From the NCBI GenBank assembly GCA_900343135.1, contig OPYK01000006.1, positions 55,518-119,517 on the forward strand: a stretch of 64,000 bases of DNA. Direction: 5' to 3'. Below are positions 9,241-18,472 of this stretch, in pieces. A program made the translations under genes and the position numbers. Numbering within the stretch: position 1 is the stretch's first letter; every line of letters starts with the position of its first letter. The notes beneath the pieces were generated by a model, which was given only the letters and a program-made list of their open reading frames with translations, was not told the DNA's origin and searched no databases. This DNA is from Atopobium massiliense (GTDB taxonomy: Bacteria > Actinomycetota > Coriobacteriia > Coriobacteriales > Atopobiaceae).

Positions 9241-10890
9241 TTACGCAACGTCCTTACCAACCAGTACAACTACATCGGTGCCGCTGTTGTACTGACCGTT
9301 ATTTGGCTGCGGCTTTGTGGTAATACCCAGCGTTTTTGCAACGCCGCGTGCCTTTGCCTGCGCGCCTTCGTTATAGAGCACAATCGATTTTGCAAGCTGT
9401 CTTCGCGCATTGCCAGGGTTTGGGCTAAAGCCGCGCTTTACCAAAATGTCCGACTTCTCGCGCGCAACGCCTGCTCTACCAGCGGCGTTAAGCACGGCAA
9501 CGGTGCCTTCAAACTGCTCTTTTTCGGCATCGTCACCGCCTCCATCGGCCGGCGTACCGTCGTTACTGCTCGATATACCAACCGAGCCCGCAATACCCGT
9601 TGCAGTATTTTCTTTGTCGTTGTCAAATGGCGGCAATCCCTTATCAACACGGTCAATCATAACGCGCCATTTTTCGGTATCAAGAATCTCAAACCACGTT
9701 TTGTTAATGTATTTTGAGGTAGTGGGGCATAAGCCTGAGTAAATATCGTTTGTAATATCCATGCCGGCAAACTTGGTGCCCAGCGTAATAATATCGCTTA
9801 CGCTCATATCGGTTGTTACATAATTTGCCATCGTGGTAACGCTGTTGGCAATGCCTGCAGGCCCTGATGCGAGCACCTTTTTGAGTACGGCGCCAATAAG
9901 CATGCGCTGGTTTGCCGCGCGGTACACGTCACCGTCGCCATACTTGTCGTACGCATGGCGTGAACGACCGAGCAGCGCTGCGGTGTGGCCATCCAGGTGC
10001 TGCTTTCCTGCAGGGAGATTTACCTTTGTATAGTTTGGATCTTTTACCGGTATTGGCAAATCTACATCAACACCGCCAATTGAGTCTACAACGTGCGCAA
10101 AACCGTCCATATCAATTTCGGTATAGTGCGAAATTTTTACGCCGGCAAATTTCGAAATAACTTCGGTTGCATAGGCAGCGCCGCCTACCGAATATGCCGC
10201 ATTTATTTTTTGTTTCCCGTGTTTGCCCAGGTCTACATAGGTGTCACGGGGGATTGAAACCATCGTTATTTTGCGATTTTTGGGATCGATACGCGTAAGA
10301 ATAATAGTATCGCTTCGATATGCACTATCCGACGCGCCATACATTTTGCTTTTTGCACGACCTTCGTCGCGGTCGATACCCAACAGCAGTGCATAAAACG
10401 GCTCGTTATTATTGGTATCGGTAAGAATTGCACGCAAGTCGTCGGTAATTTTGCTGGTAATTTGGTTGTCGATATAATGAATGTACAGCGCAAGGGCACC
10501 GGCGCACAAGCCAAGCATGCATACCAGCGTGCCCATAACAATGCCAATACGCTTAAAAATCGTTTTTCTGGTGCGTGCTTTGCGTTTTGATGCATAAAGC
10601 TCGGCAGCGTTTGCACGACCAAGGGCTGCACCCTCATCCATTGCGTTTTGCGCGGGGTTTTGCATAGCGTTTCTAGCTTGTGCGCGTGCTTTCGCGTGCA
10701 CGTTACCCGCGCCGCTTTCACGACGCTTTGTGGCAGGCTCGTTTGCGTTCTGCGCGCGACCTGCGTTTTCGTTAGCGCCTGAGGCGCCAACAGCTGTCTT
10801 TGCATGGCGCGAGTGAGCGGCGTAGGTATCTGCAGATAGCGCTTCATGCTCTTCTCGCGTAATTGCCGTATGTTTTTTATGAAGTGCCAA
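9241..10890 (-). CDS. LytR-CpsA-Psr (LCP) family protein with C-terminal LytR_C domain
   Basis: About 549 residues. A long charged Ala-rich cytosolic N-terminus (about 1-105) precedes one transmembrane helix (GIVMGTLVCMLGLCAGAL) and then the extracellular LCP catalytic domain, with LLGIDRD, SDTIILTRIDPKN, SIPRDTYVD, KINAAYSVGG and LLGRSRHAY. After an Asp/Gly-rich linker comes a LytR_C domain (GTVAVLNAAGRAGVA to the end). LCP enzymes attach glycopolymers from lipid carriers to peptidoglycan. The TTG at 10890 is chosen because GTAAGGAGA lies just upstream (10896-10904 on the minus strand); a longer reading frame upstream of that has no ribosome site. Confidence 0.93.
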   Translation of the reverse strand: MALHKKHTAITREEHEALSADTYAAHSRHAKTAVGASGANENAGRAQNANEPATKRRESGAGNVHAKARAQARNAMQNPAQNAMDEGAALGRANAAELYASKRKARTRKTIFKRIGIVMGTLVCMLGLCAGALALYIHYIDNQITSKITDDLRAILTDTNNNEPFYALLLGIDRDEGRAKSKMYGASDSAYRSDTIILTRIDPKNRKITMVSIPRDTYVDLGKHGKQKINAAYSVGGAAYATEVISKFAGVKISHYTEIDMDGFAHVVDSIGGVDVDLPIPVKDPNYTKVNLPAGKQHLDGHTAALLGRSRHAYDKYGDGDVYRAANQRMLIGAVLKKVLASGPAGIANSVTTMANYVTTDMSVSDIITLGTKFAGMDITNDIYSGLCPTTSKYINKTWFEILDTEKWRVMIDRVDKGLPPFDNDKENTATGIAGSVGISSSNDGTPADGGGDDAEKEQFEGTVAVLNAAGRAGVAREKSDILVKRGFSPNPGNARRQLAKSIVLYNEGAQAKARGVAKTLGITTKPQPNNGQYNSGTDVVVLVGKDVA

Positions 10891-11265
10891 GGCACTCTCC
10901 TTACTGCACGAGGTATGGTACGCGCTTCTAACCACCTTACATGTGTAACTTTGATAACAAACGAGTACCAGGTACATGTAAGAGATGTAGCTGCTGTAAC
11001 AGCCGTAAGAGTTCTAGCAGCGCGGATAGCCACAATTGCACCGTGCCGCAATTGAGGGACACTGTGCGGGCAACTGTGTTATAACTATCTGCAAAATTGT
11101 ACCGTTTGTTGTGTTGCGCAACGCGTTTTGTATGATAAGTCCATAAAAACAATTATTCTGGCTTTCGCGCTTATTGCAATGCTCGGTATAATATACGTGC
11201 TTGTTATGTGCTGGTTGCTACGCAACCTGCCGCGCCGTTATCGTACAGCTAACGAAAGGATGTTC
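10891..11265. other. divergent intergenic region between LCP gene and guaA
   Basis: This 375-base gap carries promoters in both directions. For guaA a consensus TATAAT lies at 11187-11192 with only a poor -35 (TTTCGC, 18-base spacer). A TTGCGCAA palindrome occurs near 11115. I see no gene in it. Confidence 0.4.
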
Positions 11266-12966
11266 ATGTCAAAGGATTCATTCACTTCACCCGCCGCACA
11301 CGATGTGTTTGATGCAGCGTCAACACCTAAAACAGCATCAGCACCTGCGCCTTTGGCATCGCGCCCTTCACAATTTGTAGCCGTGTTCGACTTTGGTGCA
11401 CAATACGGCCAGCTCATTGCTCGCCGCGTTCGCGACTTGCACGTGTATTCCGAAATTGTCCCCTGCGACATAAGCGCAGACGCGCTTGCTGCTATGAAGC
11501 CGTCTGCTATTATTCTTTCGGGCGGACCTGCCTCGGTGTATGCGCAAGACGCACCGCACATGGATCCTGCTGTGTTTACGCTCGGTATTCCTATCTTTGG
11601 TTTTTGCTATGGTCAGCAAATTATGGCAGCTACGCTTGGTGGTGCGGTTGGCCACACCGAAAAAGGCGAGTATGGACCAGCTCAGCTTGAGCGTGCGCAA
11701 AACGACGCTGCAGTCGCTTCGCTTGTGTTTGCCGATACACCTCAGGAGCAAACCGTTTGGATGAGCCATCGCGACGCAGTAAACAAACTTCCCGAGGGCT
11801 TTAGTGTTACGTCGTCTACAGCGGTGTGCCCCATTGCCTCCATGGAATGCGCAGTTAAAAAGATGTACGCCACCCAATTTCACCCCGAAGTTCGTCACAC
11901 TCAATATGGTCAACAGCTTCTTTCAAACTTTTTGTTTAACGTGTGCAAGCTTACGCCAAATTGGACAATGGATAATATTATCGATGACACATGTGCGCGC
12001 ATTCGTGCCACTGTTGGAAAAAGCCGTGTTATTTTGGCGCTTTCGGGTGGTGTTGACTCGTCTGTTGTTGCCGCGCTAATGCATCGCGCAATTGGTAATC
12101 AGCTTACCTGCGTGTTTGTAAACCACGGCTTTTTGCGTAAAGACGAACCCGAGCTGGTAGAAGAGGTATTTCACAAGCAGTTTAACGTGCCGCTTGTACA
12201 CGTACACGCCGAGGAGCGCTACCTTGAGCTGTTGCGCGATGTTACCGATCCCGAAGAAAAACGCCGCCGGATTGGTACCGAGTTTTGGAAGGTATTTTTT
12301 GAGGAAGCTGCAAAGCTTTCAAGTGGTAAGGAGCCTATTCGCTATCTTGCGCAAGGCACCATTTACCCCGATATTATTGAGTCGGGTGCGCGCAAAACGG
12401 GCGGCAAGGCTTCGACCATTAAGTCGCATCACAATCTTATTCCGTTCCCCGAAGGCGTACATTTCGATTTGATTGAACCGCTCGACCACTTTTTTAAAGA
12501 CGAAGTTCGTGCGCTTGGTTGTGCGCTTGGGCTGCCTAGCCGCATGGTGTATCGCCAGCCGTTCCCCGGTCCTGGACTTGCTATTCGTATTATTGGTGCG
12601 GTTACTGCAGAAAAGCTTGAGCAGCTGCGCGCGGCCGATGCCATTGTGCGCGAGGAACTTGACGCGTATAACGAGCGCCTGTTCCAAGAAACGGGCGAGC
12701 GCAATTCGCAGCATGCGTGTTGGCAGTATTTTGCCGTGCTTCCCGACATTAAAAGTGTTGGTGTTATGGGCGATGAGCGCACGTATCAGCGCCCGTGCAT
12801 TGTTCGTGCGGTTGAGTCGAGCGATGCGATGACTGCCGATTGGGCAAAGCTACCATTTGATGTGCTGTCGGCAATATCGTCGCGTATTGTGAGTGAAGTT
12901 GCTGGTATTAACCGTGTTGTGTACGACATTACGCCCAAGCCGCCCGCGACCATCGAGTGGGAGTAA
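11266..12966 (+). CDS. guaA: GMP synthase (glutamine-hydrolysing)
   Basis: 566 residues; converts XMP, glutamine and ATP to GMP in the cytosol. The N-terminal glutamine amidotransferase domain has the nucleophile Cys in GFCYGQQ and the HPEV His. The ATP pyrophosphatase P-loop is LALSGGVDSSVVAAL, and the dimerisation domain ends ITPKPPATIEWE, which is diagnostic. The protein has an extra N-terminal segment of about 35 Ala/Ser/Thr-rich residues before FVAVFDFGAQYGQL, absent from most homologues. The ATG at 11266 sits 5 bases after GAAAGGA; the ATG at 11260 is too close to it. A terminator follows at once. Confidence 0.97.
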   Translation: MSKDSFTSPAAHDVFDAASTPKTASAPAPLASRPSQFVAVFDFGAQYGQLIARRVRDLHVYSEIVPCDISADALAAMKPSAIILSGGPASVYAQDAPHMDPAVFTLGIPIFGFCYGQQIMAATLGGAVGHTEKGEYGPAQLERAQNDAAVASLVFADTPQEQTVWMSHRDAVNKLPEGFSVTSSTAVCPIASMECAVKKMYATQFHPEVRHTQYGQQLLSNFLFNVCKLTPNWTMDNIIDDTCARIRATVGKSRVILALSGGVDSSVVAALMHRAIGNQLTCVFVNHGFLRKDEPELVEEVFHKQFNVPLVHVHAEERYLELLRDVTDPEEKRRRIGTEFWKVFFEEAAKLSSGKEPIRYLAQGTIYPDIIESGARKTGGKASTIKSHHNLIPFPEGVHFDLIEPLDHFFKDEVRALGCALGLPSRMVYRQPFPGPGLAIRIIGAVTAEKLEQLRAADAIVREELDAYNERLFQETGERNSQHACWQYFAVLPDIKSVGVMGDERTYQRPCIVRAVESSDAMTADWAKLPFDVLSAISSRIVSEVAGINRVVYDITPKPPATIEWE

Positions 12967-13006
12967 CTCTCGTTTGCTTTGTCTTGCCTGTGAGCGTAGC
13001 TACTGT

Positions 13007-13034
13007 ATCGGCAGTCTTGTGGCTGCCGATTTTT
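13007..13034 (+). terminator. rho-independent terminator after guaA
   Basis: ATCGGCAG (13007-13014) pairs perfectly with CTGCCGAT (13023-13030), 8-base loop, then TTTT. Confidence 0.85.
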
Positions 13035-13567
13035 CAGTAACCTGAACAATGATCGTTATTCTTGGCATTTGCGAGCAGTTAAATAATGCAGATTTTAACC
13101 CCCTCGAATTCGAGGGGTATGGCTCTCTAAAAAATGTCCGTGCCCTCCAATCGTAAAAACCTTAAATATCCTCTAAAACGTACTGCTTGGCGGAGTTTTC
13201 AAGGATGTGCGCTAGGTGTTCATCTTCAAAGATTTGGGTGTTTCTAGGAAAATGATCCATTCGTCATTTAGTAATTCGTGTTGGCACAACGGGTATGTCG
13301 AGCCAGTTGTGTATACTCTTTTCATCTGCTGACATGTGGAAAGTAACAGGATGACAACTAACTAGGAGCTCACATAACGAGCTGTGTGTTATAAGAGAAT
13401 ATCTCACGATAACGTGAGAATCTTTGCATAAAACCCCTGGTTATTTTATACTGTACGTAACCCATTGCAGCATGGCAATCAGCCTGGAAACTCTTGCAAT
13501 GCGTGCACGTGGGTTTTCGGTTGTTCTCTGCGGATTTAGATGGGGCACGTGCGTTAAGGGGTATTAC
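13035..13567. other. intergenic region upstream of the restriction-modification genes
   Basis: 533 bases without a convincing gene. It contains an 18-bp perfect palindrome at 13099-13116 and, further on, TATACT at about 13311 as a possible -10. Reading continues open in the methyltransferase frame from 13424, but that stretch has no family similarity and no ribosome site. Confidence 0.5.
13099..13116. promoter_or_regulatory. 18-bp perfect palindrome upstream of the RM operon
   Basis: CCCCTCGAATTCGAGGGG reads the same on both strands. It could be an operator for the HTH domain of the methyltransferase; no T-run follows, so it is not a terminator. Role is inference. Confidence 0.35.
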
Positions 13568-14899
13568 GTGGGAGTTTGTTATAACAGTCTTTGGAAGCTG
13601 CTTAACGATAAGAATATGAATAAAACCGAGCTCAAAGAGGCTGCAAATATAAGCTTTAACGTTATGGCGCGCATGGGCAAAAACGAAACCATTTCGTTTG
13701 AAAGCATTCAAAAAATTTGCCTTGCGCTGCATTGTGATGTAGGCGACATTATTTCTATTGCTTCGCCATCTTCTGAAACGGATAAGCAACAGCAAACGTC
13801 CGATTCTGTTTCAACTTCCGCACCTCTAGCTTCACCCGCCGTATCACAAACTCCAAGCCCCGCGCTATGTATACAACCAGCGGCGCCCTGCAAATTACGT
13901 AAAACGATTGAACTATTTGCAGGTGCGGGTGGCTTAGCACTTGGCATTGAGAAAGCTGGCTTTACAACAATAGGATTAATTGAATTTGACAAAGCTGCAG
14001 CTAACACGCTTACATGCAATCGTCCACAATGGAGAGTTATAAACGACGACATTGCAAACATATCGTGTTTAAATTTGGAGCAGTATTTTGACATACAAAA
14101 AGGCGAACTAGACTTGCTTTCGGGCGGAGCGCCATGCCAATCGTTTTCTTATGCAGGTAAACGGCTTGGTTTGGAAGATGCGCGCGGCACGCTTTTTTAT
14201 CACTATGCAACATTTTTAACGAAACTTCAGCCAAAAATGTTTTTGTTTGAGAATGTTAAGGGGCTGCTTTCACACGACAAAGGCAAAACGTATAAAACCA
14301 TTACCCAAATTTTTGAACAAGCGGGTTATACCATACAAAAGCGCGTGCTTAACGCGTGGGATTACGGAGTGGCTCAAAAGCGTGAGCGCCTTATTACGAT
14401 TGGCATACGCAACGATTTAACAGACAAAATCAAGTTTTCTTTCCCGCGTGCGCACCAGTATAAGCCGGTACTACGTGACATTCTTTTGGACTGTCCTAAA
14501 AGTGAAGGTGCGTGTTATTCAGAAGCGAAACGTAAAATTTTTGACCTTGTCCCGCCCGGCGGTTATTGGCGTGATGTGCCGGAAGACGTTGCGCGGGCAT
14601 ACATGAAAAGTTGCTGGTATATGGAAGGCGGGAGAACGGGAATTTTGCGCAGACTTAGTTTGGATGAACCATCGTTAACGGTGTTAACGACGCCAACCCA
14701 AAAACAAACGGAGCGCTGCCATCCGCTTGAATCGAGACCCTTTACCATTCGTGAGAATGCGCGGTGCCAGAGTTTTCCAGATGATTGGCAGTTTTGCGGA
14801 AGCATCTCGCAACAGTATAAGCAGGTAGGTAATGCCGTTCCTGTTAATTTAGCATATGACATTGCGCTGCAAATTAAACGAGCGTTGGAGGCTTTATAA
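13568..14899 (+). CDS. DNA (cytosine-5) methyltransferase with N-terminal HTH domain
   Basis: About 443 residues. Residues 1-60 form an XRE-like helix-turn-helix (MNKTELKEAANISFNVMARM), joined by a Ser/Thr/Pro-rich linker to a complete C5 methyltransferase: motif I ELFAGAGGLALGIEKAGF, the PCQ catalytic loop GGAPCQSFSYAG, ENV in FENVKGL, QKRERLITIG and the C-terminal RCQSFPDDW and QVGNAVPV. It should methylate the cognate site of the nuclease that follows. The HTH may repress its own operon, as in M.SsoII and M.EcoRII-type enzymes (family knowledge). The start is taken as GTG 13568 behind TTAAGGGG. Its stop overlaps the next ATG by one base. The DNA is visibly AT-richer than its neighbours, in line with transfer. 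Confidence 0.93.
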   Translation: MGVCYNSLWKLLNDKNMNKTELKEAANISFNVMARMGKNETISFESIQKICLALHCDVGDIISIASPSSETDKQQQTSDSVSTSAPLASPAVSQTPSPALCIQPAAPCKLRKTIELFAGAGGLALGIEKAGFTTIGLIEFDKAAANTLTCNRPQWRVINDDIANISCLNLEQYFDIQKGELDLLSGGAPCQSFSYAGKRLGLEDARGTLFYHYATFLTKLQPKMFLFENVKGLLSHDKGKTYKTITQIFEQAGYTIQKRVLNAWDYGVAQKRERLITIGIRNDLTDKIKFSFPRAHQYKPVLRDILLDCPKSEGACYSEAKRKIFDLVPPGGYWRDVPEDVARAYMKSCWYMEGGRTGILRRLSLDEPSLTVLTTPTQKQTERCHPLESRPFTIRENARCQSFPDDWQFCGSISQQYKQVGNAVPVNLAYDIALQIKRALEAL

Positions 14900-15756
14900 T
14901 GTGGGATTTGTCTTTTATTTCGGAAGAAGATTTCACGAATCACGTGAAATCAACCATTGAAAAATATGGTGAAAAGTTGCAATCAATTGACCTCAAGCAC
15001 TTTAATAAGAATATTATCGATCCGATCAAGCTCATCTTTGACAAAACGGTGTACCAGGCGTCGTGGGACGAGATTGTTAGTAACGAAATATTTCGGCAGC
15101 GCGACAAATCGAACAACAACGATATTGGTTATTTTCATCAAGGCATTTTTCAATATATGCCAAACTGTCACGTGCCTTCCAACGGCAATGAGGGCGGTTG
15201 GGATGTAATTTATAAAAACCCACGTGGTATAGATATTCCGGATGCTGGCATTGTTCATACAATTTATGTTGAAATGAAAAACAAGCACAATACTATGAAC
15301 TCGTCCTCAGCAGGAAAAACATTTATAAAAATGCAAAATCAGCTGTTAACCGACGATGATTGCGCTTGTTTTTTGGTTGAGGCAATTGCGCAGCGTTCTC
15401 AAAATATTAAGTGGGAAACAACTGTTGATAAAAAGAAAGTTGGGCATAAGTTAATTAGACGTGTAAGTCTTGACCAATTTTATGCGTTGGTAACGGGTGA
15501 AGAGGATGCGTTTTACCATATGTGCATGAAATTGCCTGCTGTAATTGAAAATGTGGTACGCGAGCTTAATGAAACAATCGTGCCCCATGATACCGTTATT
15601 GACGAGTTAAAAGCGTTGGCATCTAAGCAGAAGCTTGCATCGGACGATTTAGCTATCGTTATGGCTGTGTATATGCTGGGATTTGGTACGTATAGGGGTT
15701 TTGCGCCGCGGCCAGAAACGCATAATATGCGGTTTACGATAGGCGATGGGTGCTAG
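14899..15756 (+). CDS. Eco47II-like type II restriction endonuclease
   Basis: 285 residues. FISEEDFTNHVKSTIEKYG at the N-terminus, IDPIKLIFD, RQRDKSNNNDIGYFHQ, IYVEMKNKHNTMNSSSAGK and RRVSLDQFY resemble, from memory, the Eco47II (Sau96I-like) family that cuts GGNCC. VEMKNKHN probably supplies the metal-binding E-x-K pair of a PD-(D/E)XK nuclease, with the preceding Asp of the fold in GGWDVI. The ATG overlaps the methyltransferase stop (TAATG), so the pair is translationally coupled. Site specificity is inferred from similarity alone. Confidence 0.85.
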   Translation: MWDLSFISEEDFTNHVKSTIEKYGEKLQSIDLKHFNKNIIDPIKLIFDKTVYQASWDEIVSNEIFRQRDKSNNNDIGYFHQGIFQYMPNCHVPSNGNEGGWDVIYKNPRGIDIPDAGIVHTIYVEMKNKHNTMNSSSAGKTFIKMQNQLLTDDDCACFLVEAIAQRSQNIKWETTVDKKKVGHKLIRRVSLDQFYALVTGEEDAFYHMCMKLPAVIENVVRELNETIVPHDTVIDELKALASKQKLASDDLAIVMAVYMLGFGTYRGFAPRPETHNMRFTIGDGC

Positions 15757-15829
15757 CGCGTTATGTGCTGAATAATTATACTGAAGTAATCAAAACGATA
15801 TGGGTATAAGCTTAATGCAACGTGTGTTG

Positions 15830-15847
15830 AGCGCCTCGCCAGGCGCT
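15830..15847 (+). other. hairpin after the restriction endonuclease gene
   Basis: AGCGCCT and AGGCGCT form a 7-bp stem around CGCC. No T-run follows, so termination is doubtful. Confidence 0.4.
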
Positions 15848-15919
15848 ATGTCAGATTTGGTGCGAACTTGGTGCTAACATGCGTTTGAATGGTGAATAAT
15901 GAAGGGAATATGTGCTGTT

Positions 15920-16435
15920 ATGCAAAACGAACAAGATACATCGATGTACGACGGCCTTAATGAGGGCTTTGAAGACGGCTTTAACGGCGATTTTAGTAGC
16001 GCCTATGATAACGGGTTTACCGGCGACGATAATGCGTTTAGTAACGAATTTCCGCGTAACGATTCAAGCAACGCTAATAACGAAGCTGCCGTAAACGCTG
16101 CAAATGCTTCAGATCCCGCACAAGCCACAAACCCTATAGACGCCGCCGCAAGCTGCGCTACCAGCGGGGACAATGCTACAACCCCAGGCGAGCGCGTTCC
16201 TATCAACCGCGAAATCTTGGAAGCAACGATAGACGTTATCCGCGAAAGTTTGCAGGCAGATGGTGGCGACGTGGTGCTTGTGAATGTGTCGGATGACGGC
16301 GTTGTTACGCTTGAAATGACGGGCGCGTGTGCGGGCTGTCCTTTAAGCGAATACGACATGACCGAGGGTATTGAGCGTATTTTGAAAGAGCATGTGCCTG
16401 GCGTAACAAAAGTTGAACCTGCAATGATGTGGTAG
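15920..16435 (+). CDS. NifU C-terminal-domain (Fe-S scaffold type) protein
   Basis: About 171 residues. The last 75 are a NifU C-terminal domain: ATIDVIRESLQADGGDVVLV and the cluster-binding CAGCPLS (CX2C), ending VTKVEPAMMW. Such domains hold or hand over Fe-S clusters. The first 90 residues are an acidic, Gly/Asn/Phe-rich low-complexity stretch and then Ala-rich linker, unusual for the family and probably disordered. The ATG at 15920 lies 12 bases after GAAGGGA; an in-frame ATG at 15899 has no ribosome site. lgt follows within 10 bases. Confidence 0.85.
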   Translation: MQNEQDTSMYDGLNEGFEDGFNGDFSSAYDNGFTGDDNAFSNEFPRNDSSNANNEAAVNAANASDPAQATNPIDAAASCATSGDNATTPGERVPINREILEATIDVIRESLQADGGDVVLVNVSDDGVVTLEMTGACAGCPLSEYDMTEGIERILKEHVPGVTKVEPAMMW

Positions 16436-16444
16436 TTGGTTGCA

Positions 16445-17275
16445 ATGTGGTTAAACGATATTTACCAATCGCTCAATCCCGTTGCGCTGCAGTTTGGACC
16501 TGTTAGCATTAAGTGGTACGCGCTTGCATATATTGCCGGTTTTGTGTGTGCGGGAGCCGTGTTGTATAACACAGCGCGGCGCTGGCAGCTTGCTTTGAGC
16601 CCCGATTCGCTTATTACAATTATAAATGCTGCAGTTATCGGTGTAATTGTGGGCGGCCGCCTTGCATACGTGCTGTTTTATGCAGGCACGTACTATTTTG
16701 AACATCCTGTAGAAATTTTATTTTTAAGCCAGGGTGGTATGAGTTTTCATGGCGGACTTATTGGCGCTCTTGCTATGGGCTGTGTTGCCTGTCGCTACCT
16801 GCACTTTCGTCCGCTTAGTGTGATTGATATGGCAGTTATTGGCGCGCCCATTGGACTGTTTTTTGGTCGCGTTGCAAATTTTGTGAATGGCGAGCTGTGG
16901 GGCAAGCCAACCGATGCGGCGTGGGGCGTTATTTTTGCCCGCACTGGCGGCGGTATGGTGGCACGGCACCCCTCACAACTGTATGAAGCGCTGCTTGAAG
17001 GTGTTGTTATTTTTGCTGTGCTCTTTTGGTTGTCGCGCTCACGCACTATGTCTAAGCGCATGTACGAGGGCAGCTACACAGGGCTATTTTTGCTGATGTA
17101 TGGCATTGTTCGCTTTTTGATTGAATTTGTGCGCCTACCCGACGTGCAGCTTGGCTATTTGCTTGGCACGTCGTGGCTCACCATGGGTCAGGTGCTATCG
17201 TTGCCGGTAATTGGTGCGGGCGCGCTTTTGTGCATATATAGCTTAAAGAAAAAGCGGCAACACAGCCTGGTGTAG
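16445..17275 (+). CDS. lgt: prolipoprotein diacylglyceryl transferase Lgt
   Basis: About 276 residues, a polytopic membrane enzyme that moves diacylglycerol from phosphatidylglycerol to the lipobox Cys of prolipoproteins. Signature segments are GGRLAYVLFYAG, GGMSFHGGLIG, GRVANFVNGELWG (the Lgt signature) and RHPSQLYEALLEG. About seven hydrophobic helices are visible. A Lys-rich tail (LKKKRQHS) follows the last helix. The ATG at 16445 is preferred to TTG 16436; neither has a clear ribosome site, and coupling to the NifU-domain gene 10 bases upstream is likely. Confidence 0.95.
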   Translation: MWLNDIYQSLNPVALQFGPVSIKWYALAYIAGFVCAGAVLYNTARRWQLALSPDSLITIINAAVIGVIVGGRLAYVLFYAGTYYFEHPVEILFLSQGGMSFHGGLIGALAMGCVACRYLHFRPLSVIDMAVIGAPIGLFFGRVANFVNGELWGKPTDAAWGVIFARTGGGMVARHPSQLYEALLEGVVIFAVLFWLSRSRTMSKRMYEGSYTGLFLLMYGIVRFLIEFVRLPDVQLGYLLGTSWLTMGQVLSLPVIGAGALLCIYSLKKKRQHSLV

Positions 17276-17529
17276 CTGTGCATGCCTGCCGCAGGTGTGC
17301 GAGCTTGGTGTAGATGCACGAGCTTGGTGGGCATTTGTTACACTCGTTGCGATTTTGTCTTGCTCAACCAACCGTGTACCTGCTATTATGAGTTTGCACG
17401 TGCAATTATGAGGCAGATTTAGGCAGATGTTTAAAGACTGCGTGATAATGCATAACATGTATAGTCAAATGCGCAATTACGCGTTATGATATGTCAGTTA
17501 GTAGTTAGATTTCATACGAAGGAGCGTGC

Positions 17530-18294
17530 ATGTCCGGACACTCAAAGTGGGCTACCACAAAGCATAAAAAAGCAGCTATCGATGCGAAACGCTCGGCACT
17601 TTTCTCCAAACACTCTAGAAATATTACCGTAGCAGCTCGCAATGGCGGCGATCCAAACCCCGAAAACAATGCAGCTTTAGCAGCAGCTGTAGCACGTGCA
17701 CGTATGGTTTCAATGCCTAACGCCCGTATTCAAGCTGCTATCGACAAAGCATTTGGCACCGGCGCTGAGGCTGTTATTTATAAAGAGGTTACATACGAAG
17801 GCTACGGTCCTGCAGGCGTTGCGCTCTATGTTGAATGCCTTACCGATAACCTTAATCGTACGGCTGCCGATGTTCGTTCTGCATTTACACACTCAGGTGG
17901 TAACCTTGGTACCTCGGGTTCTGTTGCGTTCCAGTTCGATCGCAAAGGTTGCATTGCTATCACCAAAGAAGCGTGCGCAGATGAGGACGAGCTTATGATG
18001 GCAGTTGCCGAAGCCGACGGTCAAGACTACAAAGATGATGGCGATCAGTGGCTTGTATACACTGCGTATGACAAGATGCAGTCTGTTGAAAAGGCTTTGC
18101 AAGGTCAGGGTATTGAGGTTAAAGGTAGTGAGCTTACCATGGTTCCTAATAACCCAACCGACCTCAATGCAAGCGATGCGCGTAAGGTTGAGCGCCTGGT
18201 AGACCGTCTTGAAGAGCTTGACGACGTTCAGAACGTATATGCAGCTATGTGCGTGTCCGACGAAGTGTTGGCTGAGCTTGAGGCTGACGAGTAA
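17530..18294 (+). CDS. yebC: YebC/PmpR family protein
   Basis: 254 residues, full length for the family. MSGHSKWATTKHKKAAIDAKR is the diagnostic start; NAAL...ARMVSMPN and GGNLGTSGSVAFQFDRKG are also typical. Members act as transcription regulators or, as shown for some, as translation factors easing polyproline stalls. The ATG at 17530 follows GAAGGAG. No ruvC gene lies downstream here, unlike in many bacteria. A terminator closes the unit at 18419-18457. Confidence 0.95.
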   Translation: MSGHSKWATTKHKKAAIDAKRSALFSKHSRNITVAARNGGDPNPENNAALAAAVARARMVSMPNARIQAAIDKAFGTGAEAVIYKEVTYEGYGPAGVALYVECLTDNLNRTAADVRSAFTHSGGNLGTSGSVAFQFDRKGCIAITKEACADEDELMMAVAEADGQDYKDDGDQWLVYTAYDKMQSVEKALQGQGIEVKGSELTMVPNNPTDLNASDARKVERLVDRLEELDDVQNVYAAMCVSDEVLAELEADE

Positions 18295-18319
18295 GTATTG
18301 TTTGTTTGCGGTTTCATTG

Positions 18320-18368
18320 AACTTGGTTTGAACTTTGCTAAATGTTGAACTTTTAACTTGGTTTGAAC
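18320..18368 (+). repeat. short direct repeats after yebC
   Basis: AACTTGGTTTGAAC occurs at 18320-18333 and 18355-18368, followed by further degenerate copies of CTGAACCCTGAA to about 18391. It lies between the yebC stop and its terminator. Confidence 0.6.
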
Positions 18369-18418
18369 CCTGAATTCTGAACCCTGAACTCGTCTGACAA
18401 ATCGTTTTCGTAATACAT

Positions 18419-18457
18419 AACCCCACATGCAATCATGCGTGTGGGGTTTTTATTTTT
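18419..18457 (+). terminator. rho-independent terminator after yebC
   Basis: AACCCCACA (18419-18427) pairs with TGTGGGGTT (18440-18448) and is followed by TTTTATTTTT-type sequence. It separates yebC from the converging LacI-kinase gene. Confidence 0.85.
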
Positions 18458-18472
18458 GTGTATACGCTCTTA

